NCBI GenBank assembly: GCA_964036315.1
Contig: OZ038480.1
Span: 8,947,703 to 9,011,702, forward strand
Reading direction: 5' to 3'
DNA: 64,000 bases
Source of the DNA: Acanthosepion esculentum
Lineage: Eukaryota; Mollusca; Cephalopoda; Sepiida; Sepiidae
The notes beneath the pieces were generated by a model. It saw nothing but the letters and a program-made list of their open reading frames with translations. It ran no database searches and was not told where the DNA came from. The position numbers and the translations under genes are program-made. Each line of letters begins with the position of its first letter. The stretch's first letter is position 1. Shown here in pieces: positions 10,354-22,228 of this stretch.

Positions 10354-13300
10354 AAAGAAAAAAAACGAAGTTGGCATCCCTCTTTTAAAAGAAATAAGGA
10401 TCTAGACTCTTATTTCAGTAATTTCAAAAGTCTGAATCAAAACAAAATTACATAGAATATACAGGGTCGGGTTTAAGATATTTTATTACTATCCCTAGCT
10501 CTTCACTATTATTATAAACGACCAGGAATTTTATCTGGCATAATTAACTTATTCAGAAAATCAATTAACAAAGCTAACATTGATATATTAATATCCGCGG
10601 TTCCAGACATCTGCCCAGTGTCTTGCAACATTTTTCCGTGAATATACGGAAGATTACTGTATACTGGGAAAACCCTTGAGATTACTTGATTTGCAGTTAG
10701 AATCAACCCACAAAAAACAGTGTTATTAAAATCAGCAAATTACTTACGGAAAGTGGAAAAAAAGTAATTCAGAAGTCTTGCTGCAACTTGATATTTAATG
10801 AAAGCTGCCAGATACGACACGAATGGAAATGCATTGGAGATAATTGTAAGCTTAAAGCATTAGAAAAGGAAAGTGCTGTCTTGTGTCGCTTCTTACCAGG
10901 GGACAGTCTTGTCCCTCTTCCGAACAACGCAGCGATCGTAAACAAATGCGCAACTAGACAGCGTTCGAACGCTTGCCTGCGTGCACATTCTTGCTAATAA
11001 CATTTCTATTGCATAAAACCTTACACAATTCTTAAATACGGGGGATGGGTAGCGTTTGGCAGGTTGCAACGCGAAAACGACGAGGTGAGTTCGCATTACA
11101 CTCGAGTTTGTTGCATTCACTTTCGTACCTTTAGGAAATGGATAAATCCATCTCTTCTCTTCCAAGAAATGAGTTAAATAAGACTGGGCTATTCAGCCTT
11201 GGTTGGCAACCAGTTTAAGAGAAGGACAACTGAGAATTCAGAAACCAGTTGCCTAAAGGGTTAACAACTCATAATCCGCAAAGGTCACATCAACAACGCC
11301 TAACGTGTTGGGAGCTATGGCCGCACACACCTCAGGGGAGTCAAAGGGTCTTGACTGAAATAGATATAGGAGGATATCTACGAAAAAATAGTTTAGCTGG
11401 GCCCTGCTTTCTACGTAGATATATACATAAGTCCGTAATACTGAAAAGAAAACACAATTTATTTGACAAAATAATTAATAATTATTCCTGATCGTCTTAA
11501 TTCCATCATCAAAATCATATTCATGAAACGTTTTCAGGTCAACATTCGGAAATTTTCCAGGCTCGTATATTGTTTTAGAAATTACTTTTTATGATTCATT
11601 TTAAGCACTTTTGCATCAGGATTCCTTATGTCATTTTTGCTCGACTTTCAAAGAATAGTAGCACTATGCATTTTCTCTCGGCACGTGGTATATCATACTT
11701 GATTTTGTCATGTCGACAAATGTTGTTCAAATATGATATTTATGGGCACATCTTTTTTTCCAATTTGTAGGAAGTTTTATGCACAGTTTTTGGTATAGTG
11801 TTTTTCCTATAAATGCCTGATAGTTGTGATGCGTTTACGGAGTCTTTTTCTTTCATTAGGTTGATATCACATTTTACCTCGTATTCTGTACAACGTTAGG
11901 GACATGTTCGAAAAATCTTTGAAGTGCAATCATCTTCCTAATCATTGTGCGTGCAATTGCTTTTGAGCAATGTTTATAGAGAATTGATCGTTTGTGTTTA
12001 ATAAATAAAAGACTGAATATAAAATGCAATTTTGACAGTTTTTTAGTCTTTTTGCTTGATATGCAAACGTTGTGCAGAAGATTGGCAACGGATACCAGAC
12101 GTTTAGTAGATGCAAGATGTTGTATCAAATTGTCGAGAAGTACGTTTAGAGTTCAGGAAAACAGACCATTACGAAAGAACTCTGAGCTGTAACACTGATC
12201 AACTGCAGAAAGAACTTACAGAAAAATTAGAGATGAAACGCTCCGTTCATTTAGATTCATAAGTTATTGGACAGGTTTCGCATGAGCATGCAGAAATAAA
12301 GATCAGTGATTAATCCTTTGTCTTTCTCTTTTTATGTACAAGGAGCCAAGTTTAAAGGTATCCGGTGAGTATACAATACAGTATTTAGTATCAACTAGTC
12401 TAACTCGCTTTATCCATGACCCAATTTTGAGACACACTGAATGTTTATATATGTACTAAGTTCAGCTTTGTATGGTACAAAGCTATAAATATTAGGCACC
12501 CTGTAAAGTTCAAAGTCACTACTCAATCAAATCCGGTTGCTAAAAATTAACCCAGGCTGAAGTTACCACTTATCTTTCTTTACTTGCTCGACACAAAAAT
12601 ATCATTTTTAGACAAAAAAGTTTGTTACTTTCAGTTTGTATTAATGCCCAGTCTGTAAGTTACGTAATAGGGTAGACTAAATTGTCTAGCCTTGAGCAGT
12701 AGCCTGGCTCACAAGACAATTCCAGTACCAGGTTATGATATGTATGCACAAAGTTATGTTATCACCTACGTCCTAAAATGACATGGCACACTAAAAATAT
12801 ACCTTGCAACGAAAACTTTTAATGAAAATGGATGAATTTTTTACGAACATTTTTAAAGACAAAAAATGCGCGTATTTACAGGAAAATCGTCAAGATGTCA
12901 ATCCAAATGCAATCTCCTGTGAGGAATTTTCTTTTCTGTATTTAGTGCGATATAAAAGGAAACATTTTGTAAGAATTGCTAGAACCTTGAAATAAAATTA
13001 CTGTGATAGGAATTAGTGATGAAATTTTCTTATTTGAACGAAAAATTGGAAAAGTAAAGAGCCTTTTGTGGTGATTAGGCTTCATTCGAACATTCATTCT
13101 CTTCCTACAAGCATCCGACTCACAAGAGCTGGGTAACTAGGTTCATTCAGATATGTGACCCATTATCCCGGTCTGTCTTCTTCAGGATTTCATTTCTTGC
13201 AATCCCTGTGTTATCAACATATTCAACAATTTTTTTAAAAAGAAATTATCGAATCAAAACTGAGGCCTTTCTCTAACTGTACAATAAAGAGTTCAGCTGG

Positions 13301-13559
13301 AAAAAGCGTACATTCGGCGGAAACCCTGGAAAATAATGAGATGATTAGATAAGAATACGATCAATTTATATGCATCAAATATTCCGTAAAAAAATATGTA
13401 GGAAACGATTGTATCCATCTAAGACAACGAAAGTTCACAGTCATATAATAATACGATCGCGATGAAGCTGTAATAAATAGAATATATTTCAAGTTGTTAT
13501 ACGAAATAGTGTTAGTTTTTTGACGGATTCGAGATTTTTATATGGATTTTTGGATAATT
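10354..13559. other. No gene recognised
   Basis: Long stretch without identified elements. A somewhat GC-richer patch lies at about 10,870-11,110, with overlapping short frames on both strands that resemble nothing I know and a small palindrome GGGACAGTCTTGTCCC at 10,902. Open frames of 60-84 codons near 10.5, 11.9 and 12.8 kb lack recognisable motifs. Confidence 0.45.
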
Positions 13560-14054
13560 CCTTTTGTTTCAGTCCATTCTGTATCTATGCACGCATGCAA
13601 CCTTTGTATATTTTAAATATCCCGATACATATCCCATCTTTTCACACTCTATTTCACTGACACTGATCCCTTAATATCTAAGGGATTCTTTTTCTATTAT
13701 TCCTGGTGACAAGATCTCATCCCTTGGCTTGTATGATCAGTTTTAATTTGAAATTACATAGAATCTTATATTTTACATTCACCAGGCCAGATTGAATTTA
13801 GTCTTTGGGGAAGTAGAACGATGGGTGATGAACTCTTCCCAGATTTTCAATAATTTTGATTTCACTATTTAATAATTTCGAATGGCAACACCGTCTGTCT
13901 TTATGCAAGGACCAAACGGTTCTTCAAAAGACGGTCAGCCTTAATTTGTCTCCCCCTCCAAGGTGAACTTATATTTGAGAAATTCTGCGTAATTCTTTGA
14001 ACATTTTTCTACCTATTTACTCTTTTTATTTCCATCTGCTGAACCACTTAATTG

Positions 14055-14505
14055 TGTTATTCACAGGTCCCCCTTTAATCTAGGGTGGTAGCACCTGATA
14101 GGGTCCCCGCTATAGGCAAATAGTGAACTGAAAAAAATCAACTGTACATTTTTATAGTAAAATGACAATACAACACTAAAAAAAAGTATAAAAATAGTAT
14201 TTTATGATAAAATTACCAGCAGTACAATTTTGTAGTGAAAATCCCAACACAATATTAAAAAATATCAACAATATATCTTATGGTCTACAAATTATATATC
14301 TAAAATTATTTTACCTTAAAAGTATAAAATTATGTACAAAATATCGGTAGTTGAAACCATAGAATTGAGTTCAAAATAATTAGATTTCGGCATTAAATAG
14401 ATTTCGGCATTAAATAGATTTCGGCATTAAATAGATTTCGGCATTAAATAGATTTCGGCATTAAATAACACATAACGGTTGATATGGCGCCAAACAAAAT
14501 CAAGC
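14055..14505 (+). mobile_element. Composite dispersed repeat, copy 1 (5' part missing)
   Basis: Begins within the head module (GGGTGGTAGCACCTGATAGG, then CTATAGGCAAATAGTGAA), passes through an A/T-rich middle and ends with CGGCATTAAATAACACATAA and GGTTGATATGGCGCC. The same order (head with GGGCAAATAG, A/T middle, tail with ATTAAATAACCCATTG and GGTTGATATGCCGTAAAACA) is seen at 43.5, 46.9 and 63.2 kb. The class of element is unknown; there is no coding sequence. Confidence 0.65.
14381..14465 (+). repeat. 17-bp tandem repeat, exactly five copies
   Basis: TAGATTTCGGCATTAAA is repeated five times without visible change. The unit is built from the first bases of the composite repeat's tail module, so it arose inside that element. 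Confidence 0.95.
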
Positions 14506-15518
14506 GAGGTGTAACTTCCGCTGCATATCGACAGTAAACAATTCTACTCACATAACCTTGATAGGATCATCCGTTACTCGATCTTCCATAGAATCTTATA
14601 TTTTGCGTTGTCCAAAGAAATATTATATTTCTTTTTTTTCCTTCATCCAGATGATGCGGAATATATTTGTTTATAATTACGATTTTCATCGTCGTTGTTA
14701 TTTCATTCTCAATTCCACCTACCATAATATTTTAATTTTTGCATTCACCATTTGACATAAAAATCATTTTATTCTTTTCTGTATTACTTTGTTAAATAGT
14801 CTTGATGTTTACTTCTTTTTTTTTCTTTTCGTTTTTTTTTACACCTTTGATTCCAGTCAGTAATCCGCTAGAAAAATGAAATGTACTATCGACTGTTTTT
14901 GTTTAAGATGACGAGTTCCACTCGCATAGTCTTGATAGGATCATCCCTTTCCACGTTCTATAGAATTTTTTTTTGCTTTAATAATGGTGAAATTATGTAT
15001 CTTTTTCTATCGACCTTTTTAATCATTAGATTTCACTTTGTAATTCACTGAACTGACAACGCGAAGATTACGAGTCGCAAGGAATTTTTCTTTATTTCCC
15101 AAAATGACTTAATATTGACTATTTTAATTCTTTGTTAAATACCGATTTTTATAGCTATTCTTTACATGACGTTATACTGTTGAAGCTTTAAAAGGGTGAA
15201 TCGATGTAAATCCTGTATTCAATAAAATGTTCTATTTTCATTGCCCAGGATGATTGTATACGCAATAGTGTGGTGAAAACAAGTCTTGATATTTTTTCCA
15301 GTTATAGAGTGATTTTATTTCAATCTGTAGTACACAGGATTTGTGATGTCAAATAATTTTGTTTTCGTTGATACGAACATAGACGCGTTCTTTTTCCGAA
15401 ATGAAAGTAAAAAATCGCTACCCACTGTTTTAAAAAATTTAAAAAGAACAAAAAACAAAAAAAAAACAGTGAATTATCCAATTTAAACGAAATGTCCAAT
15501 ACTTATTCATCAATGAAT

Positions 15519-15932
15519 TGCTGCCATATATGGTCTGGGGCCACTGCTGTTTGCCTCAGGGTTCTTGATAAGATCCAGAGACGGATAGGCAACGTGATTG
15601 GCCCTGATCTGTCATCTCGTCTGCAGTCGCTCTCTCACAGACGCGATGTTGCCTCGCTCTGCCTTTTTTACAAGTACTTTCACGGTAATTGCTCCGTGAA
15701 GCTGCTTTCGCTTGTCCCCAGACCTCGTGAATTTAAACGCCCCACCAGGCTGGCATCCCGCTCCCACCCCTACACCGTTGAAACTGTTAGATGTAGACGT
15801 CTCTTCTACTCCAATAGCTTCATGTCTCGCACATCCCGCCTATGGAACTCCCTTCCCTATTACTGTTTCCCTGACAAATACAATCTCCAACGGTTTAAGT
15901 GTAGCGTCAATCGACATCTCCAGTTGCCTTGA
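15519..15932 (+). pseudogene. C-terminal part of the LINE RT ORF (copy 2)
   Basis: Open from the truncation point to the natural stop: CCHIWSGATAVCLRVLDKIQ, then RRIGNVIGPDLSSRLQ and the family end NRHLQLP. It covers only the region after the RT catalytic core, so it has no activity. It keeps the reading frame and is close to copy 1, which suggests a fairly recent insertion. The ATG at 15,492 comes from flanking DNA. Confidence 0.85.
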
Positions 15933-16157
15933 TCTATCCACTTCCCTTCTCCACATCCTTTCATTTTTCATTCCTATCTGCTCTCGCTCCAAATCTTCTG
16001 TAACCCCCTTGCCTTGATCGACCCACTGTCTTTCTCTTTCTCCACATCCTCTCCTTTACCACTCCTATCTGCTCTTCCTCCAACCCTTCTTTAACCCCTT
16101 GCGTGATAGTGGCCTCCAGCCTTGCTTGGGGTGATACGCTTAAAAAAAAAAAAAAAA
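15519..16157 (+). mobile_element. Jockey-like LINE, second copy, strongly 5' truncated
   Basis: Similarity to the 4.9-7.07 kb element starts abruptly at TGCTGCCATATATGG and continues to the shared 3' end GGGGTGATACGCTT plus 16 A residues (16,142-16,157). It is on the opposite strand to the first copy. Confidence 0.85.
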
Positions 16158-17399
16158 GATAATGTTTGTGGAAATGTTTGGTGGTTCAGTTTTAACCACC
16201 CTTTTCAATATCACGTGTGTATGCTGTTGTTGTTTTTTCTTTTCAATTTGGTGAGTGTTAGCGAACTTTGTTTAGAGTTTTCTAAAGAAAATTGTTATTT
16301 CAATAAAACGTCATGCACTGTCAAGTGAGAACAATTCATCCCCAAAAATATTTCAATAAAACTAAAAAAATAAAGTGAGAAGTATTTTGAGAGAGTTTTC
16401 ATAATTTAATAACACACATTATTTTATTTCAAATTGGATAGGAAAAAAAATCTACACTGAATATTTTTTTTTTAAATTTACATGTATTTTTCCGAGGGGA
16501 TTTTGAAATTCACCCATTTCACTTTGTAACATCAGATATTTATTTAAATAAAGAAATAATTTAAGAATCAAAATATATAAAGATTTTTATTCCATTTTCA
16601 AGTGTGATAATTTAAAAAAAAAATTTGAAATCTTTTTTTTCATTTTTGCTACTGGGAGATTATTTTTTGTACGAAAGTTCAAAAAAGAAATAATTCTGAA
16701 TTACCTCCTTTGTTTGACAACTCTTCCCTATTGGAAGAGGAATATGATATATCATAATTCAGTAACTGTTAAATTAAGAATAATTTTTAAAAAAACTGAA
16801 GAAATAACTGTTTCATGACATTAAACAGATAAGAATATGATAACAAATAAAAGCATTTACTTAAACTCAAATGTATCATTTAACTGGTTTTAATTAATTT
16901 CCTTTTCATTATTATTGGTTTGGCTGGTATTCCATATTTGTTGAAGTTGAAGTCAAAGATTCCAGCATAAATTAATCTTGTATGATATAACAGACTACCG
17001 TGCATAAATAAACGTTATTTCTTGATGTTTTATGCAAAATGTAAGGCACTACTTTTATAACATCGAGATAATTAATCCTTAAATTTATTAACTTACTTTT
17101 AAATTCATATCTAAAACAACTACTGCAGTTTTAAGAGAATATTTTGCGTCTATAATGGTTGTTCGATAAGGTGAAACCGAGCCAATAATTATGAAATGCC
17201 TAAAGACTTTATTTACCAACGGAAATGTATTTTATTTTCATACAGATAAGCTTTAGGCTATTCTCTGTTGTAGGTGAGCTGTACAAGTGTGTAGGTGAAA
17301 AACACATATATCCTGGTATATTTATCCCACAACAAAAATGGCGGATTTGGAATGTGAGAGCAGGTAATAAAAGATCTAGGTAACAACCAAACAATATAT
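16158..17399. other. No gene recognised
   Basis: Very AT-rich with homopolymer A and T runs. Nothing supported. Confidence 0.5.
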
Positions 17400-17407
17400 A
17401 TAAATAT

Positions 17408-17640
17408 AAAAGTGAACATAGAAGTCAACATTTAGAGGCGACAGTCTGTTTCATGATAGATACAATCATCGGGCCACTTATCATCTAGCATGAAAACTTG
17501 CACCCTGGCCACCTTGCATCTAGCATGAAACAGACTGTCGCCTCTAAGTGTTGACTTCTATGTTCACTTTTATATTTACACACGCTCTATCTCTGATATT
17601 GAACACTTTATCCCATAAATATAGCACACTTTAAGACTAT
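17408..17640. repeat. Foldback repeat F1, copy 1, with (TA)n partner
   Basis: The left arm AAAAGTGAACATAGAAGTCA... (17,408-17,455) is matched inverted at 17,524-17,571, 48 bp with about one mismatch. Both arms include AGAGGCGACAGTCTGTTTCA. The loop repeats CATCTAGCATGAAA. A side module with CACACGCTCTATCTCTGATA and AATATAGCACACTTTAAG follows to 17,640, then (TA)n. Copies lie at 22.39-22.60 and 32.90-33.10 kb. Confidence 0.85.
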
Positions 17641-17646
17641 ATTTCT

Positions 17647-17648
<2 letters not shown>

Positions 17649-17709
<61 letters not shown>
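17649..17709. repeat. (TA)n microsatellite
   Basis: About 30 TA units. Confidence 0.97.
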
Positions 17710-17712
<3 letters not shown>

Positions 17713-18106
17713 TGGTTGTTTGGTTGTTACCTAAACCTTTTATATATATTTATCGTTTGTTTATGCCCCCCTCCACCTTTGGACCTCCCTGCCTCTCGCA
17801 TGTGTTACCCCTCTATATAGATCTCAGGTCCTCCCACACTCCCACACATACTCTCACTAATTTTTCCCGGAGTTGTTTTTTCTGTTTTCTTTTTGAATCT
17901 GTAGGTCTGATGAATTGGATCGTTCTTACGATTCCAATGGAATAAATTATGACCATGGAATATTAGTGTTTAAGTCTTTTTATTATATCCTTACTCTGTC
18001 CTGGACATTGAGTTCTACCTGGATCATATCCTCTTGGAATTATTTTTATACATACATGTATGTGCATATATAATTGCAAATGTATGTGTATATTTACCAC
18101 TAATAT

Positions 18107-18112
<6 letters not shown>
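17710..18112. other. Unassigned repeat-like segment between two (TA)n tracts
   Basis: It contains CTGATGA at 17,907, then a near-perfect 10-bp stem with a four-base loop, then GGAATAAATTATG. This resembles the end of a Penelope-type or similar element, with a polyadenylation-like AATAAA. No coding sequence. Confidence 0.35.

Positions 18113-18160
<48 letters not shown>
18113..18160. repeat. (TA)n microsatellite
   Basis: About 24 TA units. Minus-strand frames through it are artefacts. Confidence 0.97.
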
Positions 18161-18163
<3 letters not shown>

Positions 18164-18559
18164 GATAAATATGTATTAACAAAAGAATGGTGTACATAAA
18201 CAATTGAAGATTGCTGCGTGTGACAAAACAATGAACATGACTTAAAATAACATTTATAGTAGAGAAGGTGTTTGTGTATGTGTAGTTTGGTGTAGGGGAA
18301 TGTACTAGAAAAAATGAAGTGAAAGTTGAGTACCGTCGCTCGTGTTTTTGCGCGCGTGTGCGTTCCTCAGTGGGGAAAGCGTTTTCTTCGTTCGACATAC
18401 TTCTTACCGTCCCGGAGTGAGATAAGAAGAAAGAGCATGACAGAGAATTTAAACTCCTATTTATAGGCTTATGGAGTGTCCCCTAGTGGCGTTTGTTTTA
18501 GGAAATTAAATGGGGTAACTCCACACATCATTCAAATAAAACCAAAATTTAATTTCAAA

Positions 18560-21230
18560 GACCGTATTTAAAATGCGTTTTTCGGTTATTTTTTAGGAAA
18601 CATTGTTTACACTCTCATAGCTTTGACTGTATGGTCCGTTATCAATTCCATCTTACATAGAACTTTTTACTTTATATTTATTAGGTGGAATATTTTAATT
18701 TATATTTCTTAGGAAGAATTAATCTTCTATATTTCTATTTTAGTTCTTTCATGAAATGTGTCCTGATATTTCCCTGATGTTTCATTGGTCATCTGCTAAA
18801 TCGATGCTGTCGACAGTCTTTGTTTACAACGATGCATTCCACTCGGCGATCTTATAAAATCGACGAAACATTGGATTTTATATTTTACATTTCTCAGGGC
18901 GATTTCATACTTCATATTTTTTCGTCTTTGGCAAAGTCGTTCCTGATATTTTATTTTAGGTTTTTACTCATTAGATTACAGTCTATAGTCCTCAGGTCGA
19001 TGATGTCAACTGTCTGTGTTTTTAATAACGATATCTGCTCTCCTCGCCCGAATTGAGTGACCCATTTTAAATTTAGTATATAATAAAATATCTTTTATAT
19101 TTTGTACTGAATGACTTTATATTTCATCATTCATCATTTTCGTTCCTTTTTAAAAGCGGTCTCGATATTTTCTTCCCGCAGTTTACTCATTTGATTCATT
19201 TTTTTTTTTTACGCATATAAATTTTATTCCGAGTACGTTAGATATATGCTCAACGTCATCTTCAGGGACTTGTTTTATCTAAGACAAAATTGTTGTGTTC
19301 ATCTGAAAAACTTTCTTTTTTTAATACTGTTAACAGGAAATCATTTATTGAACAAAGTAACTAATAATAACAAAACAAAAGTCATTGAAACAAAACAAGT
19401 TCAGTCGACCAATGATGACAATTCCAGAACAAGGTAACTATAAACAATTTTTTCTATCCTCTACCAGCCGCAATGATGGAGAATGCATTACCTCGAACCA
19501 TCGCCAGTGAGACACGCTGCAAGAGCCACTCCGTTTCGCGAGGCTCGTTCCTTAATCGAGACGCCATCCCGCCAATCCTCCGAAGGAACGCCATCGAACG
19601 AGGGCCAATAACCACTGAAGTCTCCACTGCCACAGGAGTAACAAAAAATCTATCAGCAAGAGAAGAATATTTAACTATTTATTTCATCTCTGCGTCTCGG
19701 GCGACGAACCCCGGCTCAACCATGGACCTGATCAAAATACCGACCGAAAATGTATCCGCACAGGTCGCATCCCAAATCAACGACTTACCCATTTTAAAAG
19801 GGAAGATGGTAATGCCATCCGGCCGCTTTCCATTACCACGGTCGAGGCTTACGGGTTCGATTTGGGAAGGGAACCCAGCTGCATCCAAACCTCTTTTGAT
19901 GATGTCGTTAATTGCTGCATGCCGTGGAAAGCGGCCGGCACTACGACGACAGGAGAGAGGATGCAAACCAAACGCTTCGATGGAAGCTCCACATCTGCAT
20001 CTGTGACGCTCACATAATTTGAGTACAAGACGGATCGCGACTCCAACCCGTGTGCACTCATCATCTAGAAGTGTACCGGTAGATGAAGAGGGCACTGCGT
20101 TGAGCCAGGCGCCACTACTCGGTTGTGAAGCAGATAGTAGAAAAAAAATATATATGATATATTCATCCAGATGCATCTGACGTCTCTCTGTAATTTTCTA
20201 GTTCGTTGAGGTCTTATGCCTTATTTATGATGACGACATCATTTCTTTTACACTGGATAGTGTGCACTGTTTTAAATTATAATTCTATATTGTGTATTTC
20301 CCTGGATGACTACGTGTTGAATTTTTTTATGTCCTTTTGAAATCATTTCCGATATATTGTTCCATGTTTTTCACTCTTTTGGTTTCATTCTGTAATCCAC
20401 TAGAATATTGCTGTCGTCTGCCTTTCTTTGTCTTCAGTCTTTGATGATGTGTTCTTTTTAAATTTTAAATTCCATAAAATTTCTTCTTTTATTCCCTTCA
20501 ACGATTTTACATTTCATTTTTTTTTTTAAATTCTTTTGTAAAGTCGGTGTCGATATTTTAAAAATGTTTTTGATTTCTCATTCGCTAACGCGACGCCGTT
20601 GTCTTTGTTTTCGATCTATAGATCTGACCTTCTAACCTGGAATAGGTGATTCGATCTGACATCCATAAAATTTTATATTTTGTCTTCTCCGTGACGATTT
20701 ATATTTAATATTTTCTCATTCTTGGTTCAGTCAGTCCCAGTATTTTCGTCCACATTCCCCTCTTTGCTTTTTAATCCGTTGAAACTGTCACGTCGATTTT
20801 GTAACAAATTTATTCTTTTCTTTATAATGACTAGATTTTTTTCTCCTGTCCAGAATTGGACGATTCTCTTTCATTTTAATGTTTTATCGAATTTCATAGT
20901 TTACTTTCCCCGGAGTGAATTTATATTAACTTTATTTGTAATTTTTGAAATGTCCTTATTTATTTCATTTAACTGAAACTTTGAGGTCGACTACCTGACA
21001 TATTTATTTTTATTATTTTTATTATTATTCTAAGAATTCGATCCCAATGGCTTATATGGGAATTTGTGATTTGAATTTCATAATTGCAGCGAATTTTGTT
21101 TTTTTCTACTCTTCAGTGTAAATTTTCTCTCATAATTATCGATTTTTCTACACTATTCTATCCAGATTGTTTTATAATTCTCAGTAATTGTATATTCTTT
21201 ATAAGTCATTCCTAATTGCATTTCTGTGCT
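18560..21230. repeat. Decayed tandem satellite, unit about 190-225 bp
   Basis: A phrase of the type ATA(G/A)AATTTTATATTTT followed by a CC/GG-containing block and CGATTT recurs near 18,660, 18,870, 19,095, 20,285, 20,480, 20,672 and 20,897. Spacings are about 210, 225, then 195, 192 and 225. A linked phrase (AATCCGTT/AATCCACTAGA, then GTCGTCTG/GTCGACAG, then CTTTGTTT) sits between. The units are old and heavily diverged. The array is split by an inserted segment at about 19.24-20.2 kb. Confidence 0.6.
19463..20176 (-). pseudogene. C-terminal domain of a retroelement polyprotein (zinc-binding plus PD-(D/E)XK-like region)
   Basis: The minus strand reads SSGAWLNAVPSSSTGTLLDD, then a Cys-His cluster RCRCGASIEAFGLHPLSC, RFPRHAAINDIIKRGLDAAG, GNGKRPDGITIFPFKMGKSL and IWDATCADTFSVG. 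After one in-frame TAA (near 19,651) the same frame continues to LRRIGGMASRLRNEPRETEW and VSLAMVRGNAFSIIAAGR. The CxC...HxxxxC cluster followed by RPDG and WDAT is shared by many invertebrate repeat proteins found with reverse transcriptases. It resembles the CCHC motif and restriction-like nuclease of R2-type elements, but I cannot fix the family. With one stop in about 230 codons, this piece is young compared with the satellite it interrupts. No RT core is present. Confidence 0.6.
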
Positions 21231-21325
21231 AACTTCATGAACTTAAATATAACTGACAACTTTAACTTTGTCTCCACACAGACAATATTTGCATTTTTTG
21301 TTTTGTTCAATTTGAGTTTGATATA

Positions 21326-21692
21326 CAGGGTGTCCATAAAGTTCGTGTGCACTTTAAAAAAATTATAACTTTATTTGTATTTGCGATAGAAATAATCTGT
21401 AAAAAATGTTATAAAGTTTAATGTACCTAGTTTTAAGTATAGATAAAATAACTAATGTAATTTCAGGTATTACTGTAAATCAGTTGGCAAATGTTTTCCG
21501 TGAACTGCAAAATCGTATTACCCTTTGTATTGCTAATGATGGAGGACATGTGGAAACTTAAATAAAATTTCAATAAATCCTTAAAAAAATATAGATTTAC
21601 TTCTTTCTAATCCTTTTTACAAATTATTTCTATCGCAAATACAAATAACGTTGTAAATTTTCTAAAGTACACACTAACTTTATGAACACCCA

Positions 21693-21693
<1 letters not shown>
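21326..21693 (+). mobile_element. Mariner-type element reduced to ends plus a transposase tail
   Basis: CAGGGTGTCCATAAAGTTCG at 21,326 opens terminal repeats of about 80 bp. The partner runs from about 21,610 (TTTTTACAAATTATTTCTAT) to ACACCCAG at 21,693, with TA flanks. Between the ends, 21,462-21,561 reads ITVNQLANVFRELQNRITLC then IANDGGHVET and a stop, the usual C-terminus of mariner transposases. The catalytic domain is deleted. Confidence 0.75.

Positions 21694-21761
<68 letters not shown>
21694..21761. repeat. (TA)n microsatellite
   Basis: About 34 TA units, starting at the TA target of the mariner element. Confidence 0.97.
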
Positions 21762-21764
<3 letters not shown>

Positions 21765-21845
21765 TAAAAAGAAGAGAGGTACCGCAACCGTTTTTGGTTG
21801 TAATGTGGAATTTTCCAAAAACAATTATGCTTTATTTTCCATAAT

Positions 21846-21888
21846 TTTACTACATGTGTTTCTGGTCACGCGACCGTCTTCAGGTAAA
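21846..21888 (-). ncRNA. Hammerhead-ribozyme-like core (left arm)
   Basis: On the minus strand: TTTAC (stem I), CTGAAGA, CGGTC-GCGT-GACCA (stem II, four Watson-Crick pairs plus a C/A mismatch), GAAA, a minimal stem III AC-ACAT-GT, A as the cleavage-site base, then GTAAA, complementary to TTTAC. All conserved core positions of a type I hammerhead with a very short stem III are present (CUGANGA, GAAA, UH). Such ribozymes are known from Penelope-like elements and retrozymes. Activity is untested. Confidence 0.5.
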
Positions 21889-21971
21889 TGTCTCATATCG
21901 AGAATATTTAACATTGAAAAACATAAAGGAAAAAAATAATTATTTTTAATAATATGTGGAAATCTCCACCC

Positions 21972-22014
21972 TTTACCTGAAGACAGTCGCGAGACCAGAA
22001 ACACGTGTAGTAAA
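21972..22014 (+). ncRNA. Hammerhead-ribozyme-like core (right arm)
   Basis: Plus-strand twin: TTTAC, CTGAAGA, CAGTC-GCGA-GACCA, GAAA, AC-ACGT-GT, A, GTAAA. Stem I and the catalytic core are intact; stem II has only three good pairs, so this copy is more likely weak or inactive. Confidence 0.45.
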
Positions 22015-22123
22015 ATGATGGACAATAAAGCATAAATTTAAAAAAATCCACATTACAACCAAAAACGTTTCTCTTCTTTTTAATATACACACTTTTCTCT
22101 CGTTGGAACCACTATAACCTCTT

Positions 22124-22130
<7 letters not shown>

Positions 22131-22155
<25 letters not shown>

Positions 22156-22228
22156 GTAGGGGGTACATAATTTTTATTTTTTAAAGTGCACACTAACTTT
22201 ATGTACATCCTGTATAATAACCTCTTCG

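Larger units (their letters stand above)
13560..15100. repeat. Decayed satellite-like repeats (same family as 18.6-21.2 kb)
   Basis: Recurring phrases include CATAGAATCTTATATTTT at about 13,757 and 14,585, CTTGATAGGATCATCC at 14,557 and 14,931, and CGACTGTTTTTGTTTAAGAT near 14,890. The last resembles CGACAGTCTTTGTTTACAAC at 18.8 kb. Units are strongly diverged and interrupted by the composite repeat. Confidence 0.5.
21762..22086. repeat. Foldback repeat F2, two inverted copies of a ribozyme-bearing segment
   Basis: The left arm (21,762-21,890) and right arm (21,968-22,086) are inverted copies with small indels, separated by about 77 bp. Each carries AATAAAGCATAA (or AAAATAAAGC) and a hammerhead-like core. 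The left arm has an extra GTACCGCAACC-like insertion near 21,779. Confidence 0.8.

Noticed and set aside
10788..11165. Overlapping frames in a GC-richer patch as a host exon
   Set aside because: Both strands are open for similar lengths, neither shows motifs or splice signals.
17907..17953. Third hammerhead ribozyme (CTGATGA plus stem)
   Set aside because: The stem is good, but the following GAAA is GAAT, no stem III or stem I can be drawn, and the cleavage base is not allowed. It is kept only as a note in the feature list.
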